The position numbers and the translations under genes were made by a program. A stretch of 9,827 bases of DNA. Source: Sideroxydans lithotrophicus (GTDB lineage Bacteria; Pseudomonadota; Gammaproteobacteria; Burkholderiales; Sulfuriferulaceae). This document shows positions 7,198-9,827 of the stretch, in pieces. Below the pieces are notes generated by a model that saw only the letters and a program-made list of their open reading frames with translations, ran no database searches and had not been told where the DNA came from. Positions within the stretch are counted from its first letter, which is position 1, and each line of letters opens with the position of its first letter. Location: NCBI GenBank assembly GCA_022736605.1, contig DZDB01000074.1, forward strand, positions 1 through 9,827, written 5' to 3'.

Positions 7198-7216
7198 CAG
7201 CGCAAAGTCTGCGCTG
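7198..7216 (+). other. Leader hairpin of the small acidic gene
   Basis: CAGCGCA and TGCGCTG form a perfect 7-bp stem with a 5-nt loop (AAGTC), about 30 nt before the Shine-Dalgarno sequence at 7247. No T-tract follows, so it is not an intrinsic terminator. It would fold in the mRNA leader if transcription starts near 7185. Confidence 0.4.
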
Positions 7217-7258
7217 CCATCCGGCGCGCCCCACCCCTATTCCTTCAAGGAGATCATC

Positions 7259-7567
7259 ATGGAAACCGAAAACATAGGCAGTCCCGTTCACAATTTCAAT
7301 GCGTTGAATTATGTCGGCACCGATGCCTTGCCGCGCGACCAGACGCAGAGCCTTCGCCTGCACGAGCCGTCATACATGATCAGCAATATCGACCCGATCA
7401 CTGGGCGCGATATTGGCGATCTGACCGGCCACCCGTTTATCGTCGATGGCAACATGACGATGTATTTTGAAACCGAGGCAACCCGCCAGGCGTATATCGA
7501 CACGCCAATCGATCATCCTTTCCATCTGGTTGATAATCCCACGGATGAGGGCTACGACGAGGGTTGA
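7259..7567 (+). CDS. Small acidic hypothetical protein, YHS-like
   Basis: A 102-residue protein and the only plus-strand gene in the window. AAGGAG six bases before the ATG at 7259 fixes the start; an in-frame ATG at 7190 has no such site and would translate the leader hairpin. It has 18 Asp/Glu against 4 Arg, no Lys, no Cys and no Trp, and no signal peptide or membrane segment, so it is probably cytoplasmic. I do not recognise the family with certainty. Residues 45-88 (DPITGRDIGD, then GHPFIVDGN, then MYFETEATRQAYIDTP) resemble the YHS domain pattern of DPVCG, a short beta hairpin, YYFCS and a helix ending in NP, but without its cysteines. It looks more AT-rich than its neighbours. Its stop codon is one base from the stop of the convergent FMN reductase gene. 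Confidence 0.75.
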   Translation: METENIGSPVHNFNALNYVGTDALPRDQTQSLRLHEPSYMISNIDPITGRDIGDLTGHPFIVDGNMTMYFETEATRQAYIDTPIDHPFHLVDNPTDEGYDEG

Positions 7568-7568
7568 T

Positions 7569-8117
7569 TCACTTTGCGAGTTTCTCCACCCATGCGACAT
7601 AGTGATTCATCCAGTTTTGCAGCAGCGGCTGGCTGGCGGCGCCAATGCCATTTTCGTCGAACAGCCCGTCGCGCAGGTGAATATACGCTTCGGGCTGCGC
7701 CATAGTGGGTGCGTCCAGATAGGCCAGCACGTTGCGCAGGTGCTGTTGCGCATTGGCGGTACCGATGGCGCCGGGCGAGACGCCGATGATGCCGGCGGGT
7801 TTGCCCGCCCAGGCGTTCTGGCCGTAGGGGCGTGAGGCGTGATCCAGGGCGTTTTTCAGCACGCCGGGGATGGAGCGGTTGTACTCGGGCGTCACGAACA
7901 ACAGGCCGTGTGCGGCGTTGATATCCGCTTTCAGGCGTTTGACCGATGCCGCAGGCGTGGCGTCGTTGTCCTGGTTGTACAGCGGCAAGTCGCCGATATC
8001 GAGCTGTGTGAATGAAAAATGGGCGGGTGCCAGTTTAATCAGGCCATCGGCCAGTTGCTGGTTGAATGAAGCCTTACGCAAACTGCCGACGACTACGGCG
8101 ATGGTGAATTGGCGCAT
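7569..8117 (-). CDS. NADPH-dependent FMN reductase, ChrR/YieF-like
   Basis: A 182-residue flavodoxin-fold protein. GSLRKASFN (11-19) is the FMN phosphate-binding loop (GSxRxxS type), and TPEYNRSIPGVLKNALDHAS (76-95) holds the PEYN flavin-contact motif and following helix that mark the family. GKPAGIIGVSPGAIGTANAQ (about 105-124) is the next conserved loop. Relatives reduce FMN, quinones, azo dyes or chromate with NAD(P)H, often by two electrons so that semiquinones are avoided. The actual substrate is unknown. The Shine-Dalgarno sequence is weak (GGAA about 8 nt before the ATG). It starts 21 nt after the glutathione transferase gene and is the last gene of the right-hand operon. No terminator is seen at its end. 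Confidence 0.92.
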   Translation of the reverse strand: MRQFTIAVVVGSLRKASFNQQLADGLIKLAPAHFSFTQLDIGDLPLYNQDNDATPAASVKRLKADINAAHGLLFVTPEYNRSIPGVLKNALDHASRPYGQNAWAGKPAGIIGVSPGAIGTANAQQHLRNVLAYLDAPTMAQPEAYIHLRDGLFDENGIGAASQPLLQNWMNHYVAWVEKLAK

Positions 8118-8138
8118 GATTTTTTCCAGTAAAAAAGT

Positions 8139-8744
8139 TCAGATCAGCCCTTCGGCATTGAGCGTGGTGTGTACCGCCGGGCGTGCGGCGACCCGTGCGA
8201 CGTAGGCGGTTAATACCGGCCAGGGCGTCAGATCAACATCCACATGCGCACTCCAGCGCAGCACGGTAAACAGATAGGCGTCGGCCACGCTGAAACTATC
8301 GCCCAGCAGCCAGGGGTGTTCGCCCAGTTCGTCGCTCACATACTGAAAGCGCTTGGCCAGCAGGGTTTTGACGGTATCTTTCCAGGCCTCCGGCGCGCTT
8401 CGGTTGAACAACGCGCCAAAGCCCTTGTGCAGTTCGGTGGAAATGAAATTGAGCCATTCCATCAGGCGATAGCGCGCCAGCGTGCCAGGCGGCGGCACCA
8501 GATGCTTGTCTGGCACGCGGTCGGCCAGATACTGCACGATGGCCGGGCCTTCGGTGAGGATATGGCCGTCGTCGAGGCGCAGCGCGGGCACGTAGCCTTT
8601 CGGATTGACATCGAGGAAATCAACACCGGCATCGGTGGTTTTGCTGGCGAAATCGACGCGTTCCAGGTCGTAGTTCAAGCCCGCTTCGTTGAGAACAATG
8701 TGCGGCGACAATGAGCAGGCGCCGGGGCTGTAATAGAGTTTCAT
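8139..8744 (-). CDS. gstA: Beta-class glutathione S-transferase
   Basis: A 201-residue cytosolic enzyme, the same length as E. coli GstA and very like it throughout. It keeps MKLYYSPGACSL with Cys10, NPKGYVPAL (47-55) with the cis-Pro of the thioredoxin fold, LTEGPAIVQYLADRVPD (63-79) for glutathione binding, and WLNFISTELHKGF (97-109) with His106. Cys10 and His106 are the residues that mark the beta class. DSFSVADAYLFTVLRW lies in the C-terminal helical domain, and the protein ends in AEGLI like the E. coli one. It conjugates or reduces electrophiles with glutathione. AGGAG six bases before the ATG overlaps the stop codon of the YceI gene before it (9 nt gap), which suggests translational coupling. 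Confidence 0.95.
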   Translation of the reverse strand: MKLYYSPGACSLSPHIVLNEAGLNYDLERVDFASKTTDAGVDFLDVNPKGYVPALRLDDGHILTEGPAIVQYLADRVPDKHLVPPPGTLARYRLMEWLNFISTELHKGFGALFNRSAPEAWKDTVKTLLAKRFQYVSDELGEHPWLLGDSFSVADAYLFTVLRWSAHVDVDLTPWPVLTAYVARVAARPAVHTTLNAEGLI

Positions 8745-8753
8745 GGCAGGCTC

Positions 8754-9320
8754 CTATTGTTTGATGGCTTCCATTGCGATCGACAGCGTGACGTCGTCCG
8801 ACACCATCGGCGCGTATTTGCTCATGTTGAATTCGCTGCGCTTGATATGCGCCACGGCATTGGCGCCGACTTCCATTTTTTTGAACATCGGGTTCATCAT
8901 CATCTGGAACGATGTCAGTTTCAGCGTGACGGGCTTGGTGATGCCTTTGATTGTGAGATTGCCCTCGACTTCATAAGGTTTGTTATCCCTGAATTTCACC
9001 GCAGTCGATTTGTAGGTGATGGTGGGGTATTTTGCCGTATCAAAGAAATCCGCATCCTGGATGTGCTGGTTGAGCAGATCAAACCCGGTATTCACCGATT
9101 TGGCGTCTATCGTAATGTCCACCGAGCCGGTATGCGCGACCGGGTCATAGATCAACTGGCCGCTGGTCTTGTCGAAGCTGTGAATCTGGTTGAAATAGCC
9201 GAAATGCTTATATTCGAAGCGCGGCGTGGTGTGGGTGGCGTCGATGACGAAGGTTTCCGGCGCGGCGTAAGCGCTGCTGGCGAAAGCGACAAAGGCGAGG
9301 CTGAGAGCAAGTTTTTTCAT
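8754..9320 (-). CDS. YceI-family periplasmic (polyisoprenoid-binding) protein
   Basis: A 188-residue exported protein. Residues 1-19 are a signal peptide (MKK, hydrophobic core, SSAYA) with likely cleavage before APETF. The mature part has the YceI lipocalin-like pattern: FVIDATHTTPRFEYKHFG (24-41), DITIDAKSVNTG (68-79), DADFFDTAKYPTITYKST (89-106), and EVEGNLTIKGITKPVTLKL (117-135). Family members such as TT1927b bind polyisoprenoid lipids in a beta-barrel pocket, and some are induced by base or osmotic stress. A G-rich stretch (GGGGGA) before the ATG at 9320 serves as the ribosome site. It follows another YceI gene by 30 nt and precedes gstA by 9 nt. Confidence 0.93.
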   Translation of the reverse strand: MKKLALSLAFVAFASSAYAAPETFVIDATHTTPRFEYKHFGYFNQIHSFDKTSGQLIYDPVAHTGSVDITIDAKSVNTGFDLLNQHIQDADFFDTAKYPTITYKSTAVKFRDNKPYEVEGNLTIKGITKPVTLKLTSFQMMMNPMFKKMEVGANAVAHIKRSEFNMSKYAPMVSDDVTLSIAMEAIKQ

Positions 9321-9350
9321 ACGGATTCCCCCGGGTGACGGGATAAAAAA

Positions 9351-9827
9351 CTATTTGCTGGCGAGTGCGACCAGCCGGAACGTGATCTGGATGTCGTTGG
9401 CAACGGTGCCGAAATCGGCCCACATGCCTTCGCCGATACCATAATCAGCACGCTTCAGGACAAAGCTGCCACTGAAAACGCCGGTGTTGCCGGTTTGCTG
9501 AAACGTTGCCTGGGTGGCAGCAGCGTGGGTACGTCCCTTGATGCTCATCTTGCCGAGTACTTCAAAGCGGTTGTTGCCGAGCGGTTTGATTCGGGTCGAG
9601 ACGAACTGCGCGCTGGGATAGACCTTGGTGTTGAACCACAACGGCCCGGCTACTTCGTCGTTGGCTTCGTCCGATCCGGCATCGATGCTGGCGAGCGGAA
9701 TGCTCAGGCTGGCTTTGGCCAGCGTCGGCTGTGCCGGATCAAAGCTGATCTGGCCGCTCAAGCGCTTGAAACTGCCGTCGATTGGCACGTTCATCTGTTT
9801 GAATACAAAGCCGACGGTGCTTTTGGC
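9351..9827 (-). CDS. Second YceI-family protein (5' end beyond window)
   Basis: The reading frame is open to the window edge: the first visible residues are AKSTVGFVFKQ, then MNVPIDGSFKRLSGQISFDP. The Met inside (9794) is therefore unlikely to be the start, since KSTVGFVFKQMNVPIDG matches the first strand of YceI domains. Visible are 158 residues, with SLSIPLASIDAGSDEANDEV, then LWFNTKVYPSAQFVST, FEVLGKMSIKGRTH and a final WADFGTVANDIQITFRLVAL. The start and any signal peptide lie outside. It differs strongly from the neighbouring YceI, so the pair is an old duplication or two separate recruits. YceI genes often follow a cytochrome b561 gene, so one may lie just upstream; this cannot be seen here. 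Confidence 0.9.
   Translation of the reverse strand, partial: AKSTVGFVFKQMNVPIDGSFKRLSGQISFDPAQPTLAKASLSIPLASIDAGSDEANDEVAGPLWFNTKVYPSAQFVSTRIKPLGNNRFEVLGKMSIKGRTHAAATQATFQQTGNTGVFSGSFVLKRADYGIGEGMWADFGTVANDIQITFRLVALASK

Noticed and set aside
7190..7258. Upstream ATG for the small acidic protein
   Set aside because: It has no ribosome site and would translate the leader hairpin; the ATG at 7259 has AAGGAG six bases before it.

Overview
The window is GC-rich and densely coded, with ten protein genes, nine of them on the minus strand. Gene families, Shine-Dalgarno sites and GC content point to a proteobacterium, most likely a betaproteobacterium. This is inferred from overall look; there is no rRNA or tRNA here to place it. 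I saw no mobile element, CRISPR array, tRNA or rRNA. Both edge genes (an effector-binding protein at the left, a YceI protein at the right) run off the window.

Left block (1-1526, minus strand). In transcription order it holds a YCII/DGPF-motif protein, a PhnB-like VOC (glyoxalase/bleomycin-resistance fold) protein, and a GyrI-like effector-binding protein cut by the window edge. The DGPF gene and the GyrI-like gene each follow the same promoter-like element, TGTCGAT-N16-CGTCGTACT on the minus strand. This fits the motif I recall for ECF42-group extracytoplasmic sigma factors (TGTCGA at -35, CG(A/T)C at -10), a group linked to DGPF proteins. The sigma gene is not in the window. This is the most informative finding, and both predicted transcripts would begin with a stem-loop.

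Transport block (1581-7081, minus strand). An APC-superfamily amino-acid transporter is followed by a 14-helix-type DHA2 (MdtD-like) MFS exporter and a P2-like cation P-type ATPase. The ATPase has all catalytic motifs, but two of the four acidic Ca2+ ligands of SERCA-type pumps are replaced, so its ion is uncertain.

Small plus-strand gene (7259-7567). It encodes a very acidic 102-residue protein without lysine or cysteine, with a weak resemblance to the YHS domain. It is divergent from the APC transporter and convergent with the next gene, with one base between the two stop codons. Its leader carries an imperfect dyad over the likely -10 box and a perfect 7-bp hairpin.

Right block (7569-9827, minus strand). 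Two tandem YceI-family proteins, a beta-class glutathione S-transferase (GstA-like) and an NADPH-dependent FMN reductase (ChrR/YieF-like) lie 30, 9 and 21 nt apart, so they probably form one operon. The set suggests handling of electrophiles, quinones or membrane isoprenoids, with the promoter beyond the right edge.
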